From: Euborellia annulipes
Lineage: Eukaryota; Arthropoda; Insecta; Dermaptera; Anisolabididae
Assembly: GCA_023213315.1 (NCBI GenBank)
Contig: JAKCPI010005258.1
Span: 1 to 64,000 of the forward strand
Reading direction: 5' to 3'
DNA: 64,000 nucleotides
Shown here: piece after piece, positions 54,301-59,243 of the stretch
How the letters are laid out: each line of letters starts with the position of its first letter
How positions within the stretch are numbered: position 1 is the stretch's first letter
Notes under the pieces: model-generated
What the model saw: only the letters and a program-made list of their open reading frames with translations
What the model was told of the DNA's origin: nothing
The model's database searches: none
Position numbers and translations under genes: made by a program

Positions 54301-57300
54301 ACAGCTTTTTCTTACCTTAGGTAATCGAAAGTTGTGTACTGTGCTTGTCACACCAGATTTTATTTTGTGTCGAGATATAGGTCTATTTAGTTTCCGACAG
54401 TACAGTACATTTGAGTTCAAGAAGTAAAATTTATAAATATGGGAGAATATTTATATTTTCCAGGGACCCTCAGAGCTCTGGTCAAAAACGGAAAAATTTA
54501 GACAAAAAAAAATTATTGAAAATTTGTCTTTGAGAGGCCCCGGGCCTTCAGGGCTCGACAAAAACCCAAAAATTTAGATAAAGAAAAAAATTATTAATAA
54601 AACAATAGACAATGGCCAATACAAAAATTCACTCAATGGAACTTTTTATAAATTTTTTATTTTTACAATTTTTTGTCAACATTTGGAATTTTTGTTTTTC
54701 CCTGTAACATTTGTAAGTGAGGTATGAATATTTTTTTTTTGTCTAACAACTATTTTGTAATATTTCACTATGTTTGTAGAATGCACTGACGATGATGTTA
54801 TTGTATTAACATCGAAATATTTGCAATTAATAAATGTAATTAATTGAGGTGAATTTTGTATTGGCCATTGTCTATTGTTTTATTAATAATCAAATTACAA
54901 GCCAATTTGGAGAAGTATTTATTTAAAAAAAAAATTATTGAAAAAATGTCTTTGTGAGGCCCCGGGCCCGGAGCCCTCAGGGTTCAGGGATATACAGTAT
55001 TTTAAAAATATTTTTGTGTATGTATGAGGGGGATATTTAAAAATGAGTTCGCTCCCCCTCCCCCCGAAAAAAAAAGCGAAGCGAATCCCCGACTCCTAAC
55101 ACATGATGCGAATAATCTACCATTTGACTACGATTCTGGGGCTTATTTTAAATATAACTCAACAAATTTTATATGTATCATTGGTAATTAAAAAGGGAAC
55201 AATGAGTGAATATTTGGATAAATATATCTATAATTACGTATTTTTCATATCGACGAATAATTATATATATTTTTTTTTATTTATTTATTCAGGTGACATC
55301 AGCAAGCAAAGCAATAATAAAAGACGAGTCTTACGATTCCCTAGCGACTGGGGCCTTACGGGGTCTTAGCCCTGCTAAGTCCACTCAGGGTGAAGTCATA
55401 GCGATCATAGTCAATACGACCCTTGCCGAGTTCGGAAATGGTTCCCTCACTCTCGGCGAAGGGTAAGCAACCTCATGTTTATCATCATCATCATCATCTG
55501 TTATGTCAACCAGCTATGTTTATTGTTTCAGTTAAACATATTCGTTTACCACGCTTTAGGGTTATTCTATAATACTTAAGCTTAAGTTTTATTTGGATTA
55601 TGAAATTGTTTCTTTTTCACTATGAAAATAGTAGCCAAGCATTTTTTTAATATTTATAAATTTCGGCCTTCTAATATTGGTCCTCGTCTAGTGTGGGAAT
55701 GAAGGGGGTCAAATTTTTTTTCTATCTGTAAATATAAAGATTTTTGACTTGATTGAGATAATTTGTAACAACTAGAAGGTCCTCTTTAAGCATAATAAGT
55801 TTGGCTTCGAAATTCCAACGGGAAGTTGGCCAAATAGAGCGTGACCAGTGGCGTAACGTACGCCCCCGCAGACCCCGCGATGCGGAGGGGCCCCGGACCT
55901 TGGGGAGCCCACGGGCCGGGCCGGGCCGGGCTAAATAACTGTATCTCCTCAGGGCTCCGGTAAAAACGAAAAAATTAAGATAAAAAAAATTAATGAAAAT
56001 TTGTCCTTAAAAGGGCCCGGGGCCCTCAGGGTTCAGGTTAAAACGGAAAAATTTAGATTAAAAAAAAAAATTAATGAAAATTTGTCTTTAAAAGAGCTTG
56101 GGGTCCTCAGTGTTCCGGTAAAAACAGAAAAATTTAATGAAAATTTTTCTTTTAAAGGGCCCGGGCCCCTCAGGGTTCAGGGATATACTGTATTTTTAAA
56201 ATATTTTTTGTAAGGTCTAATAATGGGGCCCGAAATACAGGTTGCGGAGGGGCCCAGCTAAAAAACGTTAGGCCACTGAGCGTGACAGACAGACGGACAT
56301 TAACGAATTATTTAATAAATTTATAGGTCTCTTATAAAATTAAAAGGCATATTCATATTAAATTTAATATTCATTAATATTTTATAATAACGTAAATGTT
56401 ATTTCTCTAATATATTAAACAACATAAGTTGTCATTTGTATCTCAAACGGCAGAGGGGGCACGGAAACAGGTCATTTCGTCTAGAGTGTCGTAGGGGTAA
56501 AATATGTCTCTCGGGCCGTCCAATAAAACCTACATCGAAATAGGCTTAAGAATGTTAAATAAGTGATGGTAAAACACACATGTCATTTAACTTTAACAAA
56601 TTGGTGAGAAACATTAAAGTTAGAGCATGATGATCATCATTTTACGCTAATTAAAGTCACATAGCAATTCATTTTACTTTCCCGCTAGTTAAAGTATCAT
56701 TCTTGTTCCGACTAACTTGTAAGTTTATTAATTGGGTGTTAAAAATACATGAGCTTAAATCATATTTTTATAAAGTGAGAAAACATTTTTATTTTTCACT
56801 AATTCCAGACAATTAATGATTTAGTGAAAAGGAAACCTTCTAAACTAAGTGAGCACAAAATATTTTTATTTCTTATCAAATAGCAACAGAAATATCGATG
56901 TTAAATTATAGAGACGTGAAAAGGGCGGTGTTATGTACAATAAAATAAGGTCATGAATTGTTTGTCCACACCTTTATAAATGAATGAATAAACTTTTATT
57001 TTTCTTCGCTTAGCATAATATAATATTTGATAGATTGATTAGAAATGAATTTTATCATTTAAGCAATAAAAATAATGCTATTAAATTTGTATCCTAATCA
57101 ATTTATTTTAATAAAATAATAAACAAGAATAAGAAATTATTTCGAATAAATTAGCAAATACAGTATGTAAATTAATACAATTTTATTAATTAAAATAGGA
57201 GTGGGTAGATTTGGAAACAACAACTTTAATTGTAATTAAAATACTCTATTTGTGTTAAAAGATCGATGATTTTTTTTATGTAGATGTCTAGTATGTTTAT

Positions 57301-58199
57301 TAATTAATTTGGATATTTAAATGCAACAGGTGGAAGCTGAAAATGGAGATGATATCTGTGGGGAAACCATGTGAATGTATTTTATTGCCGATCTGGAGAA
57401 AAGAACTTGCTCCACATCTAGATACAAATGAGGTAATAGAGAAATTTCTTTTTTAACAGTCGAGTTTTAAATTCTTTAGATACGTAGAGCTTATAGCTGG
57501 TAGTTCAGGATAGGTGAAAAGGAGAAGAAAAACAGCAGCTAGTCTTATAATGTAAAACGACTAGCTGTTGTTTCTCTTCTTTTTACCTATCCTGTTTAAA
57601 TTCTTTCTCATTTTTCTTTAATTATGTTAAATTCTAGGATTTTTTAAATATCTAATAATGTCAAATAAATTTTATTATCAAAAAATCTTTTAAAAGAATA
57701 GTGATTAGAGCTAAATGAATGTTTCTTTATTTTATAGGCCTATAAACAAATACGATGTCGAGAGACCAGTGGACCTAATGGCTTCAAATGGGTTACACTT
57801 CAAGAATTTAATCAGTCCCATTGCCACCATCGGCCAACGGCTGCACCGGCATTTCTAATTGGAATAGTGGTAGGTGGAGTGTGTCTTTTAGGTATTATTG
57901 CGACCTTGGTATGGTTCTGTCATCGACGACGTCGTAGACGATGGCTTAACGTTCCCACCCAAGATAAACCAGCAGCACCAATGACAACGACTGCACCTTT
58001 ACCGATAGTTCGAACGGCAGGAAATCGTCGAGATCCTGCTGCATTAAGAATGGTAGTTCCTGATGGACGCACATATCGCGAGACTGAATTACACGTTATT
58101 GTGGAAAGAGCAGAACCTCTAAATCAACCAATATCAAATTCAAATTCAGGATTTAGTGTTCCACCAAAAGATGGGCCTCTACCACCAGCTCAAAGGTGA
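12039..58199 (+). CDS. Type I membrane protein, LRR-like ectodomain (six exons)
   Basis: Six exons join at GT/AG sites whose phases match throughout (0,0,0,2,0) and give one 564-residue frame. An N-terminal signal peptide has its hydrophobic core at about residues 11-27 (WCLCWLLLLLKCFLFF). A Ser-run follows near residue 40, then a Cys-rich cap (CELPECDC...YCSC) like an LRR N-cap. Residues 90-320 hold irregular LRR-like units with spaced AF/GF/SF phenylalanines. A second Cys cluster (C-x-C...C...C) near 360-440 is like an LRR C-cap. The membrane segment is about 449-472, followed by six arginines, then a Pro/Thr-rich tail of about 92 residues. Several N-x-S/T sequons lie in the ectodomain only. 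A role in cell-surface recognition is inferred. I do not recognise the named gene. The coordinates span introns. Confidence 0.8.
12738..13007. mobile_element. Family B hAT-type MITE, copy 1
   Basis: This 270-bp element has ends CAAGGGAGGATACAAGG and CTCTGGATCCGCCACTG, with long C and G runs just inside. A perfect 8-bp duplication, ATTATTAT, flanks it at 12730-12737 and 13008-13015. The core holds a decayed version of the family A 5' hairpin. Confidence 0.85.
13016..16416. other. Intron 1: unannotated AT-rich stretch
   Basis: This is about 3.4 kb of the long first intron. It has homopolymer runs (an A-tract near 14840), no ORF with recognisable content and no bounded repeat that I could identify. 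Confidence 0.4.
16417..16654. mobile_element. hAT-type MITE carrying a SINE fragment
   Basis: The ends are CAAGGGCGGTCCCAGAGG and CTAGGACCGCCCTTG. A perfect 8-bp duplication, GTCCGATG, flanks it at 16409-16416 and 16655-16662. G and C runs sit inside both ends. Most of the interior (about 16477-16610) is a fragment of the SINE family. Confidence 0.85.
16477..16610 (-). repeat. SINE 3' fragment nested in a MITE
   Basis: It carries CATTCACACAATCTTTTCGG and CAACTTAGGCCAT, which also occur in the SINE copies at 2921 and 27638. The tRNA-like head is absent. It was carried in by, or inserted into, the surrounding hAT-type MITE. Confidence 0.7.
16686..16754 (-). repeat. Deleted family A fragment
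   Basis: Internal family A words (CCATGGTAACAAAATATAAA) are joined directly to the terminal TTTTTACTTTCTCTTACC. Most of the element is missing. Confidence 0.55.
16953..17393. mobile_element. hAT-type MITE, 441 bp
   Basis: The ends are CAGAGGCGTATCGAGAC and CCTCGGTACGCCACTG. The duplication is TATTAGTG (16945-16952) against CATTAGTG (17394-17401), a 7/8 match. The interior has repeated GAAATTTTT-C-GCC words and C runs. A shorter relative lies at 47797. Confidence 0.75.
17402..18128. other. Intron 1: unannotated AT-rich stretch
   Basis: No gene or element boundary is seen here. Confidence 0.4.
18129..18210 (+). repeat. Solo 5' hairpin of family A
   Basis: Only the terminal hairpin remains, TCTGGTGTGATTGG to GTCACACCAGA, with a loop at CAAAGG. 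It is followed by a short stretch of family A (TCTCGACATATATTTAGTTC) and then unrelated sequence. Both arms are well conserved though the body is lost. Confidence 0.7.
18241..19164. other. Intron 1: unannotated stretch
   Basis: Nothing is supported here beyond AT-rich sequence. Confidence 0.4.
19165..19810 (+). mobile_element. Family A element, copy 4
   Basis: This near full-length copy has a short CACACACACACTCAGACAG microsatellite. A-tracts flank both ends (AAAAATCTGG and AAAGTAAAAA). The right arm of its 5' hairpin has lost a few bases near 19230. Confidence 0.75.
19863..20203. mobile_element. hAT MITE with CAGTGTTTCCCAACC ends
   Basis: This 341-bp element has terminal inverted repeats CAGTGTTTCCCAACC and GGTTGGGAACCACTG. 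A perfect 8-bp duplication, CTCTAAGG, flanks it at 19855-19862 and 20204-20211. The termini match the well-known hAT/Charlie-type consensus. The interior repeats GGCACCC words and codes for nothing. Confidence 0.9.
20962..21227 (-). repeat. Internally deleted family A copy
   Basis: The 3' end, the microsatellite (GTCTGTCTGTGTGTCGGTC) and the region up to GGACCG are present. The sequence then jumps to the last bases of the 5' hairpin (CACACCAGA at 21227). A G-run precedes it at 20910-20954. Confidence 0.7.
21228..21609 (+). repeat. Distant relative of family A
   Basis: The layout matches family A. There is an AAATTTCATCGATCTAGC block, then CACACACACACCCAGACG, and the end TACGAGAAAGT at 21599-21609 corresponds to the family A end GAGAAAGT. 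The primary sequence between these marks is largely different. It abuts the deleted copy to its left. Confidence 0.45.
21610..22966. other. Intron 1: unannotated stretch
   Basis: Mostly AT-rich. A less AT-rich patch at about 22550-22740 contains GTTGAAAGCGACAAACAC and a GAGGACGTCAGCC word. I can assign neither. Confidence 0.35.
22967..23230 (-). repeat. Repeat with ACTTTCTCGTA terminus
   Basis: It opens with ACTTTCTCGTATTT and continues through GCACCGATTTGGATGAAATT. Both resemble the terminal and internal marks of the family A relatives at 21228 and 29787. The far boundary is uncertain, near the TGATGACGTCATG word at 23212-23224. Confidence 0.4.
23465..23690. mobile_element. Foldback MITE with GGAGATGCAAAAAGG ends
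   Basis: GGAGATGCAAAAAGG at 23470 and its complement near 23690 enclose inner arms carrying GCGCCTCGCTTTTCTGATTT (from about 23500) and the inverted AAATCAGAAAAGTGAGGCGC (near 23600). The right arm is longer because of a partial duplication (GCGAGGCGCCCC). No coding frame and no clear target duplication. Confidence 0.6.
24242..24563. repeat. Rearranged family A fragments, inverted
   Basis: A short 5' hairpin in + orientation (24242-24280) is followed by family A interior in - orientation (AGCTTTTGAACAAAATCGGC onward). It ends CCAGTCACACCAGAC at 24563. Two fragments meet head to head. Confidence 0.6.
25338..25465. repeat. Short inverted repeat
   Basis: Arms of about 44 bp, TTTCATTCTATCTGTTATTT onward and its near complement ending GACAATGAAAG, are separated by about 38 bp. 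Probably a small foldback element. Confidence 0.5.
25666..25734. repeat. Mini-MITE with GGGCCGGTTGCTTCACT end
   Basis: GGCCGGTTGCTTCACT and AGTGAAGCAACCTGCTC form inverted ends only about 35 bp apart. GGGCCGGTTGC is a common MITE end in arthropods, recalled rather than checked. No duplication is clear in the AT-repeat flanks. Confidence 0.5.
26496..26574 (+). repeat. Solo decayed 5' hairpin of family A
   Basis: TCTGGTGTGACAGG opens it and CGACAACAGA closes it, with AGGTAAGAGAAAGTT within. The hairpin alone is present, without a body. Confidence 0.6.
27638..27863 (-). mobile_element. tRNA-derived SINE copy
   Basis: Box-B-like GGGTTCGGACCC (complement at about 27807) and the tail words ACTGTGTGTGTGTCAG are present. 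A perfect 13-bp duplication, ACAATATAATTTT, flanks it at 27625-27637 and 27864-27876. The box-A region is more decayed than in the other copies. Confidence 0.85.
28030..28143. repeat. Inverted repeat with GGAGGCA arms
   Basis: Arms of about 37 bp (GGAGGCAAAGGTAGCCAAG and its near complement CTTGGCTGCCTCTGCCTCC) enclose about 40 bp that include ACCGAAACC. Probably a small foldback or Penelope-like scrap. Confidence 0.45.
28469..28735 (+). mobile_element. tRNA-derived SINE, best copy
   Basis: This 267-bp copy has a tRNA-like head (GGTGTAGAGGTTAGAGTGC as box A, GGGTTCGGACCCC as box B). A unique body and a TGTGTGTGAG microsatellite follow, then an A-tail. A perfect 13-bp duplication, ACAGTATGATTTG, flanks it at 28456-28468 and 28736-28748. 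The two promoter boxes are intact. Confidence 0.9.
29787..30130 (-). repeat. Family A relative with nested inverted repeat
   Basis: It opens with ACTTTCTCGTA at 29787. An inverted repeat lies inside: TAAGGCAGAGTCAAAAAAA near 29892 and TTTTTTTGACTCCGCCTTA ending near 30006, arms about 38 bp. Further on, CAAATTTGGTGTGTG follows GGTATATCGAT, similar in layout to the 21228 relative. Boundaries are approximate. Confidence 0.35.
30226..30610. repeat. Penelope-like inverted pair with hammerhead-like core
   Basis: Arms of about 125 bp are inverted around an AT-rich centre. The left arm, read on the - strand, gives CTGATGA (30362-30356), a short stem and CCGAAAC (GAAAC at 30338-30334), then TGCAATTCAATCG. 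The right arm repeats GACCGAAACTCTAAAATTTG near 30490 on the + strand. This is the same head-to-head layout as at 9334 and 36355. Confidence 0.55.
30630..30667 (-). repeat. Tiny family A hairpin remnant
   Basis: GTAAGTTGTGTGCTGTGGGA followed by CCAGATTTTTT corresponds to one arm of the family A 5' hairpin. Confidence 0.45.
30817..31419. mobile_element. Foldback element with GGGTGT ends
   Basis: Two arms of about 260 bp are nearly identical in inverted orientation, with about 80 bp between them. The left end is AGGGTGTGTAAAGAATGG and the right end ATCATTCAGGACACCCTG. A few indels separate the arms. TA lies at both borders and would fit a TA duplication, but two bases are weak evidence. No coding capacity. 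Confidence 0.7.
31690..31852 (+). repeat. Family A 5' fragment
   Basis: It starts inside the 5' hairpin (GTCGCACAGCACACAAC) and runs to AATATTTATATTTT. It then meets the truncated MITE that shares ends with 5214. Confidence 0.65.
31860..32085. mobile_element. Second copy of the 5214-type MITE, truncated
   Basis: The right end, AGTTAACGTTTTTGC then GAGAATAGACCT, matches the 5214 terminus in inverted orientation. Inner words GTTAACGCTTTGGC and CAAGGAAGTGTTAA also match. The left end is lost against the family A fragment. Confidence 0.6.
32086..33689. other. Intron 1: unannotated AT-rich stretch
   Basis: I see no gene or bounded repeat. A 61-codon frame at 33461 has no recognisable content. 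Confidence 0.4.
33690..34104 (+). repeat. Family A copy with nested SINE fragment
   Basis: A shortened 5' hairpin, a G-run (33777-33787) and family A interior lead to TATGGAGTACAAAAG. There a SINE head fragment intervenes (33862-33960, with GGCGTGGTGTGAGG and GGTTCGACTCC). Family A then resumes at ACCACTTTGGATTCAGGG and ends AGAGAAAGT at 34104. Confidence 0.65.
34118..34520 (+). repeat. Family A interior, second tandem piece
   Basis: Directly after the previous copy, family A interior restarts at CATGGAAAAATATTTATG. It continues through the CACACACACACACACCCGC microsatellite to CGACATCGAATTTTTGACA. Both terminal hairpins are absent. Confidence 0.6.
34690..35090. other. GC-richer unassigned island in intron 1
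   Basis: About 400 bp are clearly less AT-rich than the surrounding intron, apart from a TATATA microsatellite at 34801-34820. An 85-codon - strand frame (34724-34981) and no frame on the + strand cover it. I recognise no protein. It could be an untranslated exon, an enhancer or old repeat. Nothing decides between these. Confidence 0.25.
35418..35511. repeat. Short inverted repeat
   Basis: AAAAATTAAAGCCTCGGTTT and AAATGGAGGCTTTAATTTTT form arms of about 35 bp around CATACGTTTCG. A small foldback. Confidence 0.45.
35633..35902. mobile_element. Family B hAT-type MITE, copy 2
   Basis: The ends are CAAGGGTGGATCCAGAGG and TATCCGCCCTTG. A perfect 8-bp duplication, TTTCTAGG, flanks it at 35625-35632 and 35903-35910. 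The internal hairpin-like segment starts AATCTGGTGTGACTGG, the family A 5' end. Confidence 0.9.
36355..36530. repeat. Penelope-like inverted pair
   Basis: GACGTTTCGGGAGCGCG...CCCATCTTCAGGACG is followed by CGTCTTGAAGATGGGAGC...CCCGAAACGTCGATG, giving two arms of about 75 bp. Each arm has the CTTGAAGATGGG, stem, CCGAAACGTCG layout, as at 1784 and 7540. GCTGGCTGCC words lie outside both arms. Confidence 0.55.
36531..38381. other. Intron 1: unannotated stretch
   Basis: AT-rich. A patch at 37130-37260 with TGTCACGTCACCAGCC is less AT-rich but has no gene signal. Confidence 0.4.
38382..38778. mobile_element. TTAA-flanked MITE, copy 1
   Basis: The ends are GGTGCGCGTCTCGGGG and TTTTCGAGACGCGCACC. 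The flanks read TTTAAA on the left and TTAAA on the right. In copy 2 the flank is exactly TTAA on both sides, suggesting piggyBac-type targeting. The interior is non-coding. Confidence 0.7.
38779..40141. other. Intron 1: AT-rich with one hAT-like scrap
   Basis: At about 39210-39290, C runs and GACGCCACTGGCCATTATG look like one end of a hAT-type MITE. The rest holds nothing I can support. Confidence 0.35.
40142..40386. mobile_element. Family B MITE, copy 3, left end lost
   Basis: A G-run starts it, and the right end CTCTGGATCCGCCACTG is intact at 40386. The left terminal repeat is missing, so no duplication can be read. The interior matches the other family B copies in inverted orientation to copy 2. 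Confidence 0.75.
40534..41601. mobile_element. TTAA-flanked MITE, copy 2, split by family A
   Basis: The ends are GGTGCGCGTCTCGAAAA and CGAGACGCGCACC. TTAA lies at 40530-40533 and 41602-41605. It is in the opposite orientation to copy 1. A full family A element (40736-41411) interrupts it. Sequence on both sides of the insert aligns to copy 1 around its T6 tract. Confidence 0.8.
40736..41411 (-). mobile_element. Family A element, copy 9, nested
   Basis: This full-length copy lies inside the TTAA-flanked MITE. T6 lies at 40730-40735 and T7 at 41412-41418. The uninterrupted MITE has one T6 at the same place. The element itself is therefore ACTTTCTC...CACCAGA, placed at a T-run with the run either duplicated or supplied by the element. 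The microsatellite is GTGTGTGTGTGTGGGTGGG. Confidence 0.8.
41602..42723. other. Intron 1: unannotated AT-rich stretch
   Basis: No gene, RNA or bounded repeat is seen here. Confidence 0.4.
42724..42985. mobile_element. Family B MITE, copy 4
   Basis: The ends are CTGTGGCGGATCCAAGG and TGTATCCGCCCTTG. A perfect 8-bp duplication, ATAGGAAA, flanks it at 42716-42723 and 42986-42993. Confidence 0.88.
42994..43948. other. Intron 1: unannotated stretch
   Basis: Nothing is supported here. A less AT-rich patch at about 43675-43790 has no reading frame of note. Confidence 0.35.
43949..44147. mobile_element. MITE with GAGACTAAAGCCCGG ends
   Basis: Inverted ends of about 50 bp run from TGAGACTAAAGCCCGG and include TTAGGCAGCCCAAATGGCAC. 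They match the right end closely. The spacer of about 95 bp is non-coding. No convincing target duplication. Confidence 0.7.
44746..44788 (+). ncRNA. Hammerhead-ribozyme-like core (Penelope-like)
   Basis: CTGATGA (44746-44752) is followed by a stem AGGG/CCCT (44753-44756 with 44770-44773). Then come GAAAC (44775-44779), the self-complementary GTCGAC, and ATC at 44786-44788. It matches the 5687 candidate in layout and in the AATAAATAAAC tail that follows. Confidence 0.5.
44800..46020. other. Intron 1: unannotated stretch
   Basis: AT-rich with long A-tracts (45660-45686). A less AT-rich patch lies at about 45405-45540. No reading frame has content beyond poly-lysine or poly-phenylalanine. Confidence 0.35.
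46022..46400 (+). repeat. Rearranged SINE with an inverted duplicate
   Basis: The SINE head is present (CTGGGTGTAGTTGGTAGC and a box-B-like GGGTTTGGATCCC), and the body runs to CATTTATTTATAACAGTGATG. After about 100 bp of unrelated sequence the same words return inverted (CATCACTATTATAAATAAAT). SINE-like sequence then continues to ATATGGCCTAGG. Confidence 0.55.
46401..47796. other. Intron 1: AT-rich with a family A scrap
   Basis: A remnant of the family A hairpin lies at 46779-46822 (AAGAGAAAGTTGTGTGCTGT, CACACCAGA). A 76-codon + frame at 47031-47261 is hydrophobic and AT-driven, with no recognisable domain. Confidence 0.4.
47797..47987. repeat. hAT-type MITE, short relative of 16953
   Basis: GGGGCGTACCGAGAC and CCCGGTACGCCTCTGG are the ends, with CCTGGGGTGGACCGC and a C run inside, like the 16953 element. 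I could not read a clean 8-bp duplication. Confidence 0.6.
48327..48546. repeat. hAT-type MITE, CTTAGGCGTAGC end
   Basis: CTTAGGCGTAGCTACGG with a G-run is opposed by TTTCTGGCTACGCTTATG. It resembles the 5816 element's ends. The flanking 8-mers agree at only 6 of 8 positions. Confidence 0.55.
48547..51355. other. End of intron 1: mostly featureless
   Basis: AT-rich. A hAT/Charlie-like end, CAGCGTTTTCCAAACTGTG, followed by a GGGGGGCGCGG block, lies at about 50483-50560. A partial duplicate of exon 2 lies at 51267-51304. The acceptor TTACAG ends the intron at 51355. Confidence 0.45.
51267..51303 (+). repeat. Degenerate partial copy of exon 2 in the intron
   Basis: 37 bases starting GTGCCCGAAAATGCGATT match exon 2 bases 51389-51425 at about 32 of 37 positions, 122 bp upstream. 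In the matching frame the copy runs into TAG where the exon reads on, so it cannot replace the exon. A local duplication is the simplest explanation. Confidence 0.6.
51356..51712 (+). CDS. Exon 2 of the membrane-protein gene
   Basis: This exon has 119 codons, phase 0 at both ends, bounded by TTACAG|GTG and CAG|GTATT. It encodes LRR-like units (EGAFAQVRNLRSVKI; HSKGFAW), a proline run (PPPPP) that may be a loop or hinge, and sequons NVS and NMT. A longer open frame reaching back to 51230 includes intron sequence. Confidence 0.85.
52234..52569 (+). CDS. Exon 3 of the membrane-protein gene
   Basis: This exon has 112 codons, phase 0 at both ends, bounded by TTTACTAG|GAT and CGG|GTAATT. Further LRR-like units are present: GRLASFAFASLQATRRIHF, VENQAFKKF and NIWNRIEGDSF. 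Base composition is clearly coding against the AT-rich introns. Sequon NVT. Confidence 0.85.
52930..53598 (-). mobile_element. Family A element, copy 10
   Basis: This full-length copy lies antisense in intron 3. It runs from ACTTTCCCTTACC at 52930 to CACACCAGA at 53598. The left flank here lacks a T-run (GTCGACAG), so the A/T tract is not strictly needed or has been lost. Confidence 0.75.
54276..54462 (+). repeat. Family A 5' fragment in intron 3
   Basis: The hairpin is complete (TCTGGTGTGACTGG to CACACCAGA) and is followed by interior to ATATTTATATTTTCC. There it meets a GC-rich MITE-like repeat. Confidence 0.7.
54463..55000. repeat. MITE repeat unit split by a foldback
   Basis: Units of CCCTCAGGGCTC...AAAATTTGTCTTT...GGCCCCGGGCC match the tandem units of the 55846 MITE. 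They are interrupted at about 54592-54890 by an inverted repeat with AACAATAGACAATGGCCAAT arms. Inside its right part CTGACGATGATG...CATCGAAATA recalls the degenerate hammerhead layout. Confidence 0.5.
55293..55462 (+). CDS. Exon 4 of the membrane-protein gene
   Basis: This exon has 170 bases, phase 0 in and phase 2 out, bounded by TTCAG|GTG and GG|GTAAGC. It encodes ectodomain with sequons NTT and NGS (residues about 321-377). An open frame starting at 55103 or 55206 reads into it from the intron and is not the true start. Confidence 0.85.
55846..56278. mobile_element. hAT-type MITE with internal tandem repeat
   Basis: This 433-bp element has ends CAGTGGCGTAACGTACGC and ACGTTAGGCCACTG. A perfect 8-bp duplication, AGCGTGAC, flanks it at 55838-55845 and 56279-56286. 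Inside are about three tandem units of roughly 80 bp, each with AAAACGGAAAAATTTAGA-like, AATGAAAATTTGTC and GGGCCC words. It lies in intron 4 of the membrane-protein gene. Confidence 0.9.
56290..57329. other. Rest of intron 4
   Basis: AT-rich with no element or reading frame of note. It ends at the acceptor GCAACAG. Confidence 0.45.
57330..57432 (+). CDS. Exon 5 of the membrane-protein gene
   Basis: This exon has 103 bases, phase 2 in and phase 0 out, bounded by CAACAG|GTGG and GAG|GTAATA. It encodes WKLKMEMISVGKPCEC, the first C-x-C of the second cysteine cluster, which resembles an LRR C-cap. Confidence 0.8.
57505..57593. repeat. Intronic hairpin, CAGGATAGGTGAAAAGG arms
   Basis: Arms of about 38 bp (CAGGATAGGTGAAAAGGAG and its near complement) with a loop of about 12 bases. 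The size and near-perfect pairing would suit a small foldback element or a small-RNA precursor. Nothing decides between these. Confidence 0.5.
57738..58199 (+). CDS. Exon 6: membrane segment, cytoplasmic tail, stop
   Basis: This exon has 154 codons including TGA (58197-58199), phase 0, acceptor TTTATAG|GCC. It supplies the last ectodomain cysteines (IRCRE; NQSHC), the membrane helix FLIGIVVGGVCLLGIIATLV, the stop-transfer HRRRRRRW and a tail rich in Pro, Thr and Arg that ends PPAQR. Confidence 0.9.
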   Translation, partial: AYKQIRCRETSGPNGFKWVTLQEFNQSHCHHRPTAAPAFLIGIVVGGVCLLGIIATLVWFCHRRRRRRWLNVPTQDKPAAPMTTTAPLPIVRTAGNRRDPAALRMVVPDGRTYRETELHVIVERAEPLNQPISNSNSGFSVPPKDGPLPPAQR

Positions 58200-58805
58200 A
58201 AAAATATTGAGACTGAATTCTCAAGAAAATAAGAACATCAAGAGTCCATACGAGACTGAAGAATAATAATATAAATCTATGTTCCATAAAAAAAGAAGAA
58301 TTCTAATAAGCACAACGAAAATAAAAACAAATCACTCAAACATATTCAAGTGTCATAAACGATTCTCTCTAATATACTATTTATTTATCTAAAATGAACT
58401 TTCTACTACTCGCTAACCAACTGCCTTCTATGTATAACTTTTCATCTTTCTAGAAGATTACATACAATATAGGGAGATCTCTTTTAAAGAAAAAAAATTA
58501 GAATGTAGTGCTCGTTAAATAAAATGACATTGTTCCTAATAGAGAATCAAATCAGTAATGTGTAAATTAACATTCCAATAGATTTTAGAAATCATAGAAA
58601 ATTCTTTAAATAGACAAAATAAATGATCAAACCACACCAAAGATTAACCAAATATAATCGATATATGGATAGTTTGTCTAATGTATGGTAGAATTTGAAA
58701 ACATTCTTCTTTTAAAAAATTTTCAGAAGAGTAAAAATTGAAACTAGTCTTAACAGTATATAAATAGTTCTAGTTCAAAGAAATAAAGTTAAAAACTTAA
58801 AAAAA
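58200..58805 (+). other. 3' untranslated region of the membrane-protein gene
   Basis: No frame of note follows the stop. AATAAA words occur at several places. The best candidate is at 58782-58787, about 13 bases before an A-run. The length (about 600 bases) is inferred from that signal. Confidence 0.5.
58782..58787 (+). terminator. Candidate polyadenylation signal
   Basis: AATAAA with GTTAAAAACTT and an A-run just downstream. Earlier AATAAA words exist, so alternative ends are possible. Confidence 0.45.
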
Positions 58806-59093
58806 AAAATTGGTTTGATGGAAAAGTATTTCAATTTTAATTAAATAAAAGTTAATGTGCCATGAAAATAACTATATTAGTTATGGTGAAATTTATAAAT
58901 ATAAACTATAGTATTAAAATCTTTTTGTTTGAATGATGATGGTGTTTCTTCAAATCTGTGATATGTCACACTTATGTACAAAATAATTATTAAAATGTTT
59001 CTTAAAATATGTAATTAATTCCCTATTTTTTATTCAGTTAAGATGATGATTGATTTGTTTATTCATAGTTATATTGTAAAATTAAAATATTAA

Positions 59094-59128
<35 letters not shown>

Positions 59129-59243
59129 ATGAATAATTTTTTCTCGGAAGTGACGGTCGCCCCCCTCCTCCCACTTTAATCCGTCCCTAGGATGATGTCA
59201 TTGCGCAAGAAAATCCAAATATGCTGAACTTCTGCGCATCTGA

